Shown: positions 34,476-45,838 of the stretch, piece after piece
Position numbering within the stretch: position 1 is the first letter of the stretch
Layout of the letters: each line of letters opens with the position of its first letter
Assembly: GCA_031555315.1 (NCBI GenBank)
Contig: JAVBUO010000011.1
Coordinates: forward strand, 74,822-138,821
Length of the DNA: 64,000 nucleotides
Source: JAVBJV01 sp031555315
Lineage (GTDB): Bacteria; Pseudomonadota; Alphaproteobacteria; Acetobacterales; Acetobacteraceae
Direction: 5' to 3'
The notes under the pieces: generated by a model
Databases searched by the model: none
The model's input: the letters and a program-made list of their open reading frames with translations, nothing else
What the model was told of the DNA's origin: nothing
Position numbers and translations under genes: made by a program

Positions 34476-35246
34476 GTGCAGCCCGGTCCGGCATCACATC
34501 GACAGTGCTTTTTCCTGTACCTGCTGGCAGCCATCGGCTGCTGGAGCCTGTCCATACCCGCCATTGCCGCCGAGCCCGACGCCTCGTGGAACATCCCCTT
34601 GGGGTTAGAGGATCTTGCCGACTATCTGCCCGAATATGCTCTGGGGCTGAGCCGCGGCGGTTCGACCAACTACGCCAAAGGCACCCAGAGAATATTTTTC
34701 TATACCACCGCCAGGGTGAGCCATTTCGCGAAAGACGGCAATTATACCGTCAGGCATGCCTATACGCCCTTGCGAAGCATCGTGGTCTTCCATGTGGTCA
34801 GCGGCAATCTGCGCCGGCGAACAGGGCATGGCAACGCACCGCTGCCGACACGTGCGGATACGCCGATCACCATCGAACGCGCCAGGATCCTGCGGCAGCA
34901 GATCATGAATGACATACCGCTTCGTAACGGCGCCGAGTCCGAACTGCGCGGACAGATGTTGCTCCAGTACGGCGATATCCCCATCATGCGCTGTTACAGC
35001 GTTATCTATACACAAGCGGAACGCATGCTGAGTTCTCCGCGCGCCTATACGCTGGATTGTCTTGGTGCCATACACGGCTGGTTTTTCGAGACCCGCTTCA
35101 CGACCCCGAGCGCCAACGGCAACCGCGATGAACGGGCCGAACTGTTCGCGCTGTTGTTCGCCAAGGAAATCGCCGCATCCCTGCTCTCCGTCCGGACAAG
35201 CAGCCTGTCGGTCGGGCCGATGCCCGAACAGCGGTCCGCACAATAA
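34476..35246 (+). CDS. Hypothetical secreted protein
   Basis: A 256-residue exported protein without a family I recognise. After a basic N-terminus, residues about 11-30 form a signal peptide (FFLYLLAAIGCW... ending AIAA) with cleavage near Ala-Glu. The mature part is mixed alpha/beta with cysteines only near the C-terminal half (MRCYSV, LDCLGA). The GTG at 34476 is selected because GGAG (34462-34465) lies 10 nt upstream and the signal peptide begins soon after; longer in-frame starts exist. It stands alone between tRNA-Phe and the convergent serA, with a shared terminator. Confidence 0.6.
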   Translation: MQPGPASHRQCFFLYLLAAIGCWSLSIPAIAAEPDASWNIPLGLEDLADYLPEYALGLSRGGSTNYAKGTQRIFFYTTARVSHFAKDGNYTVRHAYTPLRSIVVFHVVSGNLRRRTGHGNAPLPTRADTPITIERARILRQQIMNDIPLRNGAESELRGQMLLQYGDIPIMRCYSVIYTQAERMLSSPRAYTLDCLGAIHGWFFETRFTTPSANGNRDERAELFALLFAKEIAASLLSVRTSSLSVGPMPEQRSAQ

Positions 35247-35256
35247 GGCGGCAACG

Positions 35257-35290
35257 GAAAAACCCGCCGGAGCAACGCCGGCGGGTTTCA
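35257..35290. terminator. Bidirectional terminator between the secreted protein gene and serA
   Basis: An 11-bp stem, AAACCCGCCGG (35260-35270) with CCGGCGGGTTT (35278-35288), has A/T ends on both sides. It can serve the plus-strand gene ending at 35246 and serA ending at 35309. Confidence 0.85.
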
Positions 35291-35308
35291 ATGCGAGTCA
35301 GCCTCGGG

Positions 35309-36895
35309 TCAGAAAGCCAGCGGTGCGGCCTGCACCACCAAGGGCAGCTTGCGCACGGTTTCGAGAACTTTTTCCGGCACCGCTTCGTCCAGACTGACCA
35401 GGCAGATCGCATCGCCGCCCTGCGTCGCGCGGCCCAGATGGAACGTCGCAATGTTGATGCCCGCATCGGCCAGCACCACACCGAACTTGCCGATAAAACC
35501 GGGCTTGTCCTGGTTCGTCACATACAGCATGTGGCGCGCGAAATCGGCCTCCACCGGAATGCCCTTGATATCGACCAGACGCGGCTTGCTGCCCGCGAAC
35601 AGCGTGCCGGCCACCCAGCGCGTGTCCTTGTCGGTCGTCACCGAGACCCGCACCAGGGTCTGATACTCACTGGCGCGATCGTGGACGACCTCGGCAACCT
35701 CGATCCCGTGTTCACGCGCCGCGGCCGGCGCGCTGACCATGTTCACGCCTTCCATCATCGGGCCGAGCAACCCGGCCAACGCCGCCGATGTCAGCGGTTT
35801 GTGATTTACGCCCGCCGCATGCCCTTCGTACTCGATCGTCACGCGCCGGATCGCCCCCTCGCGCGCCACGGTCAGCTGCCCGGCAAACGAACCGAGCAGA
35901 CGGCACAGTTCCATATACGGCTTCAGGCGCGGTGCATCTTCGGCGCTAACCGACGGCATGTTGATCGCGTTGGTCACCGCCCCGGTCAGCAGGAAGTCGC
36001 TCATCTGTTCGGCGACCTGCAGCGCGACGTTCTCCTGCGCTTCAGTGGTCGAGGCGCCCAGATGCGGCGTGCAGACGACGTTTTCCAACGCGAACAACGG
36101 CGATTCCTTGGCCGGTTCGGTTGCGAACACGTCGAGCGCCGCCCCCGCCACATGGCCCGACTTGATGGCTTCCGCCAGCGCCGCTTCGTCCACCAGGCCG
36201 CCGCGCGCGCAATTGATGATCCGCACCCCCTTCTTCATCGCGGCGATCGCCTGCGCCGACAGTACGTTGCGGGTGGAATCGGTCAGCGGCGTGTGCAGGG
36301 TGATGAAGTCGGCACGATGCAGCAGGTCTTCCAGCTCGACCTTCTCGACGCCGAGTTCCAGCGCGCGCTTTTCCGACAGGAACGGATCGTACGCGACGAC
36401 TTTCATGTTCAGCCCGACGGCGCGGTCGGCGACGATCGAACCGATATTGCCGCACCCGATCAGCCCCAGCGTCTTGCCGGTCAGTTCCACGCCCATGAAG
36501 CGGTTCTTTTCCCACTTCCCGGCCTTGGTCGAAACCGACGCCTCGGGGATCTGGCGCGCCAGCGCGAACATCATCGCGATCGCGTGTTCCGCCGTGGTGA
36601 TCGCGTTGCCGTACGGCGTGTTCATCACCACCACGCCCTTCGACGTCGCAGCTTTGACGTCGACATTGTCGACGCCGATGCCCGCACGCCCCACCACCTT
36701 CAAATTGGGTGCGACGTCGAGCACTTCCTGCGTCACCTTGGTGGCCGAGCGGATCGCCAGGCCGTCGTACTGGCCGATGATCTCGCGCAGCTCGGCGGGC
36801 GTCAGGCCCGTCTTCACGTCCACATCCAGGCCGCGGTCCTTGAAGATCGCCACGGCCGCCGGGGACAGTTTGTCGGAAATAAGAACCTTGGCCAT
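35309..36895 (-). CDS. serA: D-3-phosphoglycerate dehydrogenase
   Basis: A 528-residue long-form SerA, the first step of serine synthesis. The NAD-binding motif GLIGCGNIGS (about 145-154) and catalytic Arg/Glu/His blocks (NCARGGLVDE, HLGASTTEAQENVA) are intact. An intervening domain and a C-terminal ACT domain (about 455-528; YVTNQDKPGFIGKFGVVLAD) indicate serine feedback control, as in the family. serC ends 5 bp upstream, so the two genes form a serC-serA operon. Confidence 0.96.
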   Translation of the reverse strand: MAKVLISDKLSPAAVAIFKDRGLDVDVKTGLTPAELREIIGQYDGLAIRSATKVTQEVLDVAPNLKVVGRAGIGVDNVDVKAATSKGVVVMNTPYGNAITTAEHAIAMMFALARQIPEASVSTKAGKWEKNRFMGVELTGKTLGLIGCGNIGSIVADRAVGLNMKVVAYDPFLSEKRALELGVEKVELEDLLHRADFITLHTPLTDSTRNVLSAQAIAAMKKGVRIINCARGGLVDEAALAEAIKSGHVAGAALDVFATEPAKESPLFALENVVCTPHLGASTTEAQENVALQVAEQMSDFLLTGAVTNAINMPSVSAEDAPRLKPYMELCRLLGSFAGQLTVAREGAIRRVTIEYEGHAAGVNHKPLTSAALAGLLGPMMEGVNMVSAPAAAREHGIEVAEVVHDRASEYQTLVRVSVTTDKDTRWVAGTLFAGSKPRLVDIKGIPVEADFARHMLYVTNQDKPGFIGKFGVVLADAGINIATFHLGRATQGGDAICLVSLDEAVPEKVLETVRKLPLVVQAAPLAF

Positions 36896-36900
36896 TGCGA

Positions 36901-38079
36901 TTACTCCGCCGCCTGCGTTTTGAAAGAGTCAGCCACCGTATCCGCCGCCCAGTCGAGCCATGGCAGCAGCGCCGCGATGTCGGCGTTTTCCACCGTCGCC
37001 CCGGCCCACACGCGCAGGCCCGGAGGGGCATCGCGATAGCCGCCGATATCCAGCGCCACGCCTTCCTTTTCCAGCGCACTGGCAATCTGCTTCGCCGCCT
37101 TCGCCTGCCCTTCGGCATCCAGCGCCGCAAACCACGGCGCGGTGATCGACAGGCAGATCGATGTGCACGAACGCACGGCGGGGTCTTTGGCCAGGAATGC
37201 GTAGTTCGGCGTCTTCGCCTCCCACGCCGCCACGGTCTTCAGGTTGCCTTCGGCGCGTGCGATCAGCGCCTTCAGCCCACCGGCCTGTTCGGCCCAGCGC
37301 AGCCCGTCCAGCGCATCCACCACGCACAGCATCGACGGCGTGTTGATGGTCTCGCCCTTGAAGATCCCCTCGCTGAGTTTGCCGCCGCTGGTCATGCGGA
37401 ACACCTTCGGCAACGGCCAGGCGGGTTTGTGGGTCAGCAGGCGTTCCACGGCGCGCGGCGACAGCGCGATCATGCCGTGCGCGGCTTCACCCCCCAGCAC
37501 TTTCTGCCATGACCAGGTGACGACATCGAGCTTGTCCCACGCCAGATCCATCGCAAAGGCGGCCGACGTCGCATCGCAGATCGCCAGCCCTTCGCGGTCG
37601 GCGGCGATCCAATCACCGTTCGGTACACGCACGCCGCTGGTCGTGCCGTTCCAGGTGAACACCACGTCGTGACTCCAGTCGACCTGCGCAAGGTCCGGCA
37701 ACGCGCCGTACGGTGCCTTCAGCAGGCGGGCATCGAGCTTGAGCTGCTTGGTGATATCGGTGGCCCAGCCTTCGCCGAAGGATTCGAACACCAGCACATC
37801 GACCGGGCGCGCCCCGAGCAGCGACCACAGCGCCATTTCCACCGCCCCGGTGTCGGAGGCGGGCACGATGCCCAGCTTCCAGTCGGCCGGCATGCCGAGC
37901 ACGGCCTTCGAGCGTTCGATGACCTCGGCCAGTTGCGCCTTCAGCGGCCCGGCGCGGTGGCTGCGGCCCAGAATGGCGCCTGACAGCGCTTCAAGCGTCC
38001 AACCCGGACGTTTCGCGCAGGGACCAGATGAAAAATGTGGATTTTGCGGGCGTGTGCCCGGCTTCGTGGCAGTCGCCAT
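36901..38079 (-). CDS. serC: Phosphoserine aminotransferase
   Basis: A 392-residue PLP enzyme of the alphaproteobacterial/Methanosarcina SerC type, converting 3-phosphohydroxypyruvate to phosphoserine. The N-terminal PHFSSGPCAKRPGW and the region around the PLP lysine (VVTWSWQKVLGGEAAHGMI) match. ATG 38079 has GGGAG 8 nt upstream. It is the first gene of the serC-serA operon; the promoter should lie in 38080-38173. Confidence 0.95.
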   Translation of the reverse strand: MATATKPGTRPQNPHFSSGPCAKRPGWTLEALSGAILGRSHRAGPLKAQLAEVIERSKAVLGMPADWKLGIVPASDTGAVEMALWSLLGARPVDVLVFESFGEGWATDITKQLKLDARLLKAPYGALPDLAQVDWSHDVVFTWNGTTSGVRVPNGDWIAADREGLAICDATSAAFAMDLAWDKLDVVTWSWQKVLGGEAAHGMIALSPRAVERLLTHKPAWPLPKVFRMTSGGKLSEGIFKGETINTPSMLCVVDALDGLRWAEQAGGLKALIARAEGNLKTVAAWEAKTPNYAFLAKDPAVRSCTSICLSITAPWFAALDAEGQAKAAKQIASALEKEGVALDIGGYRDAPPGLRVWAGATVENADIAALLPWLDWAADTVADSFKTQAAE

Positions 38080-38173
38080 GAATGCGCTCCCTTGCAGAAG
38101 ACTAGCGCCCCGGTGGGGGGGCGTGACCCGTTGCAAGGCATACGCTGTAGCCATCCGCCGATCAAGCGGAATA

Positions 38174-38998
38174 TTATTTCAGGGTAGAAATTCGTTCCTG
38201 ACTAACTGTTATCGCATGGTTCAACGGTCCACACCCCTGTCCGAATCCGGGTGCGGCTTCGATCGCCGCGTGCACGTAGGCACGCGCGCGGCGCACCGCG
38301 TCCACCAGCGTCATCTTCTGCGCCAGGCCTGCGGCAATCGCACTGGCCAGCGTGCAGCCGGTTCCATGCACATGCCTTGTCTGGATGCGCGGTGATTCGA
38401 ATCGCACGAACCCTTCCGGTGTGGCCAGGATATCCGTCACGACGTCCGTATCCAGATGCCCGCCCTTCAGCAGTACGGCGCTCCCTCCCAAGGTCAACAG
38501 CATCCCGGCGGCATGCTGCATGTCGTCGAGATCCTGGATCGTCATACCGGACAGCGCTTCGGCTTCGGGTATGTTCGGCGTGATGACCGTCGCCAGGAAT
38601 GACAAGCGGTGCTTGAACGTATCGAGTGCCGTTTCCGCCAGCAGCACATGGCCGCCCTTGGCGATCATCACCGGGTCCAGCACCAGCGGAACGCCGCGCG
38701 CTTTTTCTTCGAGCACGTCGGCCACCAGATCGATCGTGGCGGCGTCCGCCAGCATCCCGGTCTTGACCGCATCGACACCGATATCGTCGAGCACCAGTTC
38801 CATCTGCTGGCGCAGGAACGGTAGCGGTGTGGGGTGAACACCGAACACGCCACGCGTGTTCTGCGCGGTCAGTGCCGTGATCGCCGTGGCGGCATATCCG
38901 CCCAGCGCCGTCACCGTCTTGGTATCGGCCTGAATGCCGGCGCCACCGCCGGAATCGGACCCCGCCACAACCAGCACACGTCCCGTCATCTGCATCAT
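38174..38998 (-). CDS. thiD: Hydroxymethylpyrimidine/phosphomethylpyrimidine kinase
   Basis: A 274-residue kinase of the thiamine pyrimidine branch (HMP to HMP-P to HMP-PP). The ribokinase-fold start VLVVAGSDSGGGAGIQADTK and the C-terminal GTGCTLASAIAAGL anion-hole motif are clear. The ATG overlaps the glmM stop (TGATG); two further ATGs within 9 nt are alternatives. No TPP riboswitch is seen upstream, in line with its place inside a longer operon. Confidence 0.94.
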   Translation of the reverse strand: MMQMTGRVLVVAGSDSGGGAGIQADTKTVTALGGYAATAITALTAQNTRGVFGVHPTPLPFLRQQMELVLDDIGVDAVKTGMLADAATIDLVADVLEEKARGVPLVLDPVMIAKGGHVLLAETALDTFKHRLSFLATVITPNIPEAEALSGMTIQDLDDMQHAAGMLLTLGGSAVLLKGGHLDTDVVTDILATPEGFVRFESPRIQTRHVHGTGCTLASAIAAGLAQKMTLVDAVRRARAYVHAAIEAAPGFGQGCGPLNHAITVSQERISTLK

Positions 38999-40347
38999 CA
39001 GGCGGCCCTTGCGATCACGTCGCATAACGAGGCGACGGTGGCTTCCACTTCGGCCGCGTCCTCGCCCTCGGCCATCACCCGGATGACCGGCTCGGTTCCC
39101 GACGGGCGGATCAGCACGCGGCCACGGCCATTCAACTGTACCTCTACCGCGCGCACCGCGTCCGTCACATCCGGCCGCGACAGCACGGCCCGGTCGGCGC
39201 GCACGTTGCGCAATACCTGCGGCAGTTTTTCGAACACGCGACAGACCTCGCTGGCCGGACGGTTGCTCTCGGTGATCACCGCCAGCACCTGCAAGGCAGC
39301 CACCAGCCCGTCGCCTGTGGTCGCGAAGTCCGACAGGATCACGTGGCCCGACTGCTCGCCACCCAGATTCATGCCCAGCGCACGCATGCGCTCACCGACA
39401 TAGCGATCGCCGACCTGTGTGCGATGCAGTTGCAGGCCGCGGCTTTTCAGCAGACGTTCAAAACCCAGATTGGACATCACCGTCGCCACCACGCCGCCCC
39501 CCAGCAGACGCCCGCTGGCGTGCCACGAACTGGCGATCAGCGCCAGGATCTGGTCGCCGTCCACCACCTCGCCATGTTCGTCGACCAGCACCAGCCGGTC
39601 GGCATCGCCGTCCAGCGCGATACCCAGATCCGCGCCTTCGCGGCGCACGGTTTCCACCAGCAGCCCAGGTGCCGTGGAACCGCAGCCGTCGTTGATGTTC
39701 ACGCCGTCGGGCTTGGTGCCGATCTGCACGACTTCCGCCCCCAGTTCCCACAGTACGGTCGGCGCGACGCGATACCCGGCGCCATTCGCGCAATCGATCA
39801 CGATCTTCATGCCATCGAGCCGCAGGCCGCGCGGAAACGTGTTCTTCGCAGCTTCGATATAGCGCCCACCGGCATCTTCCATGCGCACCGCACGCCCCAG
39901 TTCACGCGGTGCGGCAAGACGCGCCGACAGATCCTGGTCCATCAGTTTTTCGATCCCGGCCTCGGTCGCATCCGACAGCTTCACACCATCGGGCCCGAAC
40001 AGCTTGATCCCGTTGTCCTCGAATTTGTTGTGGCTGGCGCTGATCACCACGCCAAGGTCGGCGCGCAGGCTGCGTACCAGCATCGCGATGGCAGGTGTCG
40101 GCAGCGGGCCGACCAGCGTGACGTCCATCCCGGCGCTGATGAAACCCGCCGTCAGCGCCGGCTCCAGCAGATACCCGGACAGGCGCGTGTCCTTGCCGAT
40201 CACCACCCGGTGGCGATGATCGCCGCGCATGAAGGTCAGCCCGGCAGCCTGCCCCAGACGCAACGCCGTTGCAGCGTCCATCGGCGCGGCATTGGCCTTG
40301 CCGCGGATACCATCCGTGCCGAACAGGCGGCGTGTTTTTACAGGCAT
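38998..40347 (-). CDS. glmM: Phosphoglucosamine mutase
   Basis: A 449-residue mutase converting glucosamine-6-P to glucosamine-1-P for UDP-GlcNAc. The start RRLFGTDGIRGKAN, the phosphoserine loop VVISASHNKFEDNG (catalytic Ser105), the metal loop ALDGDADRLVLVDE and the C-terminal phosphate-binding RPSGTEPVIRVM are all intact. It lies between folP and thiD; the ftsH-folP-glmM order is a common bacterial arrangement. Confidence 0.97.
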   Translation of the reverse strand: MPVKTRRLFGTDGIRGKANAAPMDAATALRLGQAAGLTFMRGDHRHRVVIGKDTRLSGYLLEPALTAGFISAGMDVTLVGPLPTPAIAMLVRSLRADLGVVISASHNKFEDNGIKLFGPDGVKLSDATEAGIEKLMDQDLSARLAAPRELGRAVRMEDAGGRYIEAAKNTFPRGLRLDGMKIVIDCANGAGYRVAPTVLWELGAEVVQIGTKPDGVNINDGCGSTAPGLLVETVRREGADLGIALDGDADRLVLVDEHGEVVDGDQILALIASSWHASGRLLGGGVVATVMSNLGFERLLKSRGLQLHRTQVGDRYVGERMRALGMNLGGEQSGHVILSDFATTGDGLVAALQVLAVITESNRPASEVCRVFEKLPQVLRNVRADRAVLSRPDVTDAVRAVEVQLNGRGRVLIRPSGTEPVIRVMAEGEDAAEVEATVASLCDVIARAA

Positions 40348-40418
40348 TTAGACACCACATACAACCAGAACATGCAGAGCAAGGTTTTACTCCGCCCGCT
40401 CGGTGCGGGAAAAGTTTT

Positions 40419-41450
40419 TTAAGCCGTCAGGGCAGATATTATGCGCAACGCCTGTACGGTTTCGGCAACATCGTGTACCCGCACGGCCGATACCCCGACC
40501 GTCGCCGCAAACCCATGCACGGCAAGACTTCCAGGCAAGCGATCCTTCGGGGCCTGCACACCCGCCGCCTGCCCGATGAACGATTTGCGCGATGCGCCCA
40601 GCAACACACTGCAACCCAAATTGAACAGCAGCGGCAGTCTGGCCATCACGGCAATACTCTGATCCGCCGTTTTGGCAAACCCGATCCCCGGATCCACCAC
40701 GATGTTCGCACGCGCGATTCCAGCTGCTTCGGCCGCGGTGATGGATGCCTCGAGCTCTTCCACCACATCGCAGGCCACATCGGCATACCGGCTCAGCGCC
40801 GTCATCGTCGCCGGCGTGCCGCGCATGTGCATCAACACCACCGGGCAGTGCGCCTCGGCCGCCACGCGCCGCGCTGCGGGGTCGTGAGTCAGTGCCGACA
40901 CATCGTTGATGATCCGCGCCCCCGCCACCAGTGCCGCCTGCATCGTCGCGGCATTGCGGGTGTCGACCGATATCGCGGCATACGGCGCCAGCGCCCGGAT
41001 TACCGGCAATATGCGCGCCTGTTCATCGGCCGGGCCGATGACCGTCGCACCAGGCCGGGTGGATTCACCGCCGATATCGATGATATCGGCCCCTGCCCGC
41101 ACCATCGCCAGACCGGCGGCGATCGCAGCATCAGGCGCTGCAAAATCGCCGCCGTCGCTGAAACTGTCCGGCGTGACGTTGAGAATCCCCATCACCAGCG
41201 GTCGCGAACCGGAAAACCCGGCCCAGGACGGACGCGCATCGGTGATACGCTGCATAACCGTCTGCCAATCGCCGGGGATGTCCGCCACCGGCACGATCCG
41301 CGCCAAACCCGTGCGCCGATCGATCAGCCGGGCCAGGGAAAAGGCCGCGGGTCCGCCCGCCAACGGCAGGGCAGACCCGTCATCCATCGCTTCAACCGCC
41401 GCCCGCCCGTAGAGCAGGCCCAACGGTTCGATCAACCGGGACAGCCGCAA
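40419..41450 (-). CDS. folP: Dihydropteroate synthase
   Basis: A 343-residue enzyme joining pABA to the pterin pyrophosphate, the sulfonamide target. The TIM-barrel motifs are present: MGILNVTPDSFSDGG (87-101), DIIDIGGESTRPGA, and the C-terminal GASRKSF (substrate-binding SRK). A 75-80 residue N-terminal extension precedes the barrel and may be lineage-specific. It starts 2 bp after the ftsH stop codon. Confidence 0.95.
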   Translation of the reverse strand: MRLSRLIEPLGLLYGRAAVEAMDDGSALPLAGGPAAFSLARLIDRRTGLARIVPVADIPGDWQTVMQRITDARPSWAGFSGSRPLVMGILNVTPDSFSDGGDFAAPDAAIAAGLAMVRAGADIIDIGGESTRPGATVIGPADEQARILPVIRALAPYAAISVDTRNAATMQAALVAGARIINDVSALTHDPAARRVAAEAHCPVVLMHMRGTPATMTALSRYADVACDVVEELEASITAAEAAGIARANIVVDPGIGFAKTADQSIAVMARLPLLFNLGCSVLLGASRKSFIGQAAGVQAPKDRLPGSLAVHGFAATVGVSAVRVHDVAETVQALRIISALTA

Positions 41451-41452
41451 GA

Positions 41453-43378
<1,926 letters not shown>

Positions 43379-43504
43379 CCTGTCCTTCATCCATACCATC
43401 TCGCCTGCCCCGGTACGCCGGAGGCGGGCAATTTACATGCAATAGAGCAACATAGGGTGCCGCTAGAGGTTCTGCATCCCCAGAACGCGGGCCGGTGCAT
43501 TTTT

Positions 43505-44752
43505 TTACGATGCCGGCTGAAAGGAAGCGCCCGCCAATGGCACTGACGGTGCGAAAATAACGGGAAAGTTGCACGATACCGCCGGATCGGGCCATCCGAG
43601 GTGCGGTACGGCCAGAAGCTCCCCGCCGGCGTCCCGGATGGCGGGCAGCACACGCAGAATGGCGGCTGGCAACCCACTGCGCCGTCTGAACGCCGGTGCG
43701 TCGTCCCCCAGCGCGCCGATCGATTTCCCTTTGAACATGGGGCTGTCGCCGATCAGAAACCGCCGGTCCCAGAATCGCCCCGGCCGGACCAGCCGCAGCG
43801 GTTCGACCGCCGCTTCCTCGCGCAACAGCCAGAACCCGCCCCGGCGCCGTATCAGCCGCAACCCGGCCAGAGTCGCCGGGCGGGGGTCTGCTGCCAGACG
43901 GGCAACCCGCGCGGATGGCCAGTCGTGCCCGCCCAGAGTACGCACCAATGCCGCCAATGCCGCCTCGCTCCAAGGGCCGGGCCGCAGATATGCGTATCCA
44001 GCCGGGTAGATGTCGGCCATGCGGGCCAGTTCCCCGGCCAGTGCCGCCTCGCGAGCGGCCCGCACCAGACCATCGGCCCGCGCCGCCGCACACAGCGCAC
44101 GGGTGGCGGGCCCCGTGCCCGCCGCATCCAGACGCAACATCCGCAACCGGGCGCGCAGAGCGCGTGGATCGGTGTTGCTGGGGTCGCGCACGGCGCTCAG
44201 ACCTGCCGCGCACACCAGTTGGCGCAGGGTTCGCGGCGCCACGCCCAGAAGCGGGCGCACGATGCGCACCGAACCAGAAAACCGGACCGCGGACATGCCC
44301 GCCTGCCCGGAAGACGAACTGCCAGCTAACCGGCGCATCAGGCGGGTCTCCGCCTGGTCCCCGGCATGCTGGGCCAGCAGCAGATGCAAGATTCCATGTG
44401 CCGCACAATATGCCTCGAGCGCCGTCAGCCGCGCGGCACGGGTTGCCGCCGCAGTGCCGCGCAGACCGGACAGAGTAACGATTTTCGCCGGAATACCCTG
44501 CGCCATCAGCGTCGCTGCGGCATCGCGCGCTTCCAGCGCCGCTTCGGGCCGTAATCCATGATCGACGATCAGCGCCAGCATGCTGCCCATGCGCATTCCG
44601 GCCCAGCGCGCAGCCAGTAACGCCAGCGCCAGACTGTCAGCCCCGCCGGACACCCCTACTGCAATGGATGGAGATGGCCCCCATGGGCCAAGCGCCGCCA
44701 TGTGGGCGGCGAAACAGGTGAAAACGTCCGGTTCGGGGACGTTCAGCGGCAT
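43505..44752 (-). CDS. tilS: tRNA(Ile)-lysidine synthetase
   Basis: A 415-residue ATP-pyrophosphatase that makes lysidine at C34 of tRNA-Ile(CAU). The PP-loop SGGADS is at 35-40, followed by IVDHGLRPEA and a C-terminal recognition region. The family usually has SGGxDS, so the motif is intact. Its start overlaps the end of cpoB by 10 bp and ftsH follows after about 126 bp, the common tilS-ftsH arrangement. Confidence 0.93.
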   Translation of the reverse strand: MPLNVPEPDVFTCFAAHMAALGPWGPSPSIAVGVSGGADSLALALLAARWAGMRMGSMLALIVDHGLRPEAALEARDAAATLMAQGIPAKIVTLSGLRGTAAATRAARLTALEAYCAAHGILHLLLAQHAGDQAETRLMRRLAGSSSSGQAGMSAVRFSGSVRIVRPLLGVAPRTLRQLVCAAGLSAVRDPSNTDPRALRARLRMLRLDAAGTGPATRALCAAARADGLVRAAREAALAGELARMADIYPAGYAYLRPGPWSEAALAALVRTLGGHDWPSARVARLAADPRPATLAGLRLIRRRGGFWLLREEAAVEPLRLVRPGRFWDRRFLIGDSPMFKGKSIGALGDDAPAFRRRSGLPAAILRVLPAIRDAGGELLAVPHLGWPDPAVSCNFPVIFAPSVPLAGASFQPAS

Positions 44753-45588
44753 CCTGCCCGTTGCCGCGCCTGGGCGATCCGGTCGCGCAGATCCTGCCGG
44801 GGAGACGGAAATTCCGACCGCAACTGGTCGAGCGTATCACAGGCCGAGCGTTTTTCGCTGATCCCGATGAAACTGTTCGCCAGACCAAGCAATGCATCCT
44901 GGGCGCGCGTGCCGGTGCGGCCGCGCCGATAGGCATCGTCATACGCAATGGCCGCCTGTTGGTACTGCCGGCGGCCGTAAAGCGCCTCTCCCAGCAGAAA
45001 CTGGGCATCGCCGGCGCGCGGGCTGGACCGCGCCGCCAGCACCTCGCGCGCCGCGGCTTCGGCCGCCGCGTAATCGCGCCGCGCCAGCGCGGCATTGCCT
45101 TCACGCAACGCAACTTCGGGCGTGCGCTGCGCCGCCGGCTGCTCGGCCCTCGTCCCCGCGGCCGCACCGCCGCCCTCTGTGCGGCGCCCCGTGGCCGGGC
45201 GACTGTTTTCCAGTTCGTTCAGACGAAACTGCAAATCCTCGATCGCCTTCTTGGATTCCTCGGCCTGACGCTGCACCTGGTTGCGCATTTCGTCCGACTG
45301 GCCGCGCAGCCGGCGGACCTCTTCCTCCATTTGTGTCACGCGTTCGAGCAGCGCCGCCGTCATGTCGGAATTGACGCCCGCAGCAGGCACAGCGGGCCGC
45401 GTCCCGCCGAGGCTGGAACCACCACCCCCGCTGCGGCCGGAAGACTGCAAGGCCTGGATATCGCGGCGCAGCTCCAGAATCTGGTTCTGCAGTGCGATCC
45501 CCTCGCGACTCTCGATCTGCGCCCGCGCCGTTCCCGACAGCCCCGGGGCGACGACCAATGCAGCCAGTAACAGCAACCAAGACTTCAT
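44743..45588 (-). CDS. cpoB: Tol-Pal system periplasmic protein CpoB/YbgF
   Basis: A 281-residue exported protein. It has a signal peptide (1-23, ending ARA), a coiled coil (about 80-125; heptad-rich LLERVTQMEEEVRRLRGQ) that trimerises in relatives, and C-terminal TPR repeats (about 155-275). In E. coli it links peptidoglycan synthesis to Tol function at the septum. Here it is separated from pal by about 250 bp containing a terminator, and is instead the first gene of a cpoB-tilS-ftsH group. Confidence 0.9.
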   Translation of the reverse strand: MKSWLLLLAALVVAPGLSGTARAQIESREGIALQNQILELRRDIQALQSSGRSGGGGSSLGGTRPAVPAAGVNSDMTAALLERVTQMEEEVRRLRGQSDEMRNQVQRQAEESKKAIEDLQFRLNELENSRPATGRRTEGGGAAAGTRAEQPAAQRTPEVALREGNAALARRDYAAAEAAAREVLAARSSPRAGDAQFLLGEALYGRRQYQQAAIAYDDAYRRGRTGTRAQDALLGLANSFIGISEKRSACDTLDQLRSEFPSPRQDLRDRIAQARQRAGCR

Positions 45589-45736
45589 ACGTCAAATCTC
45601 CTGTCCATCCGGAACATACCGTGCTCCGGCGGAACCGTTTCCGGAAAACGGCACGATAACCAACCGTCCGACAGTCGACAAATCCGGTTTATGTGGCGTT
45701 TCTATGAAAACTCCGGCTTGTCCGGTTCAAAATGAC

Positions 45737-45764
45737 GAACGGACGGCCGATAAGCCGTCCGTTC
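45737..45764 (-). terminator. Terminator after pal
   Basis: An 11-bp perfect stem (45754-45764 with 45737-45747, loop of 6) is followed on the minus strand by a short T-rich tail (CGTCATTTT). It closes the tolQRAB-pal operon. Confidence 0.8.
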
Positions 45765-45838
45765 AGAGCCGATTCCCGGCCATATGCCGCACGATCCGCG
45801 CCGGCACGAGGCTTACGCCTCATGCCCGGCGAGCGGTC

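Noticed and set aside
34156..35246. Genomic island inserted at tRNA-Phe
   Set aside because: Only one unknown gene separates the tRNA from serA, no integrase is present, and no duplicate of the tRNA 3' end is seen.
38080..38173. Riboswitch or attenuator before serC, or TPP riboswitch for thiD
   Set aside because: The spacer is short, shows no conserved riboswitch core, and thiD is internal to an operon.
40348..40418. Terminator between folP and glmM
   Set aside because: A small CCCGC/GCGGG hairpin is present, but the T run follows it on the plus strand, opposite to the direction of transcription.
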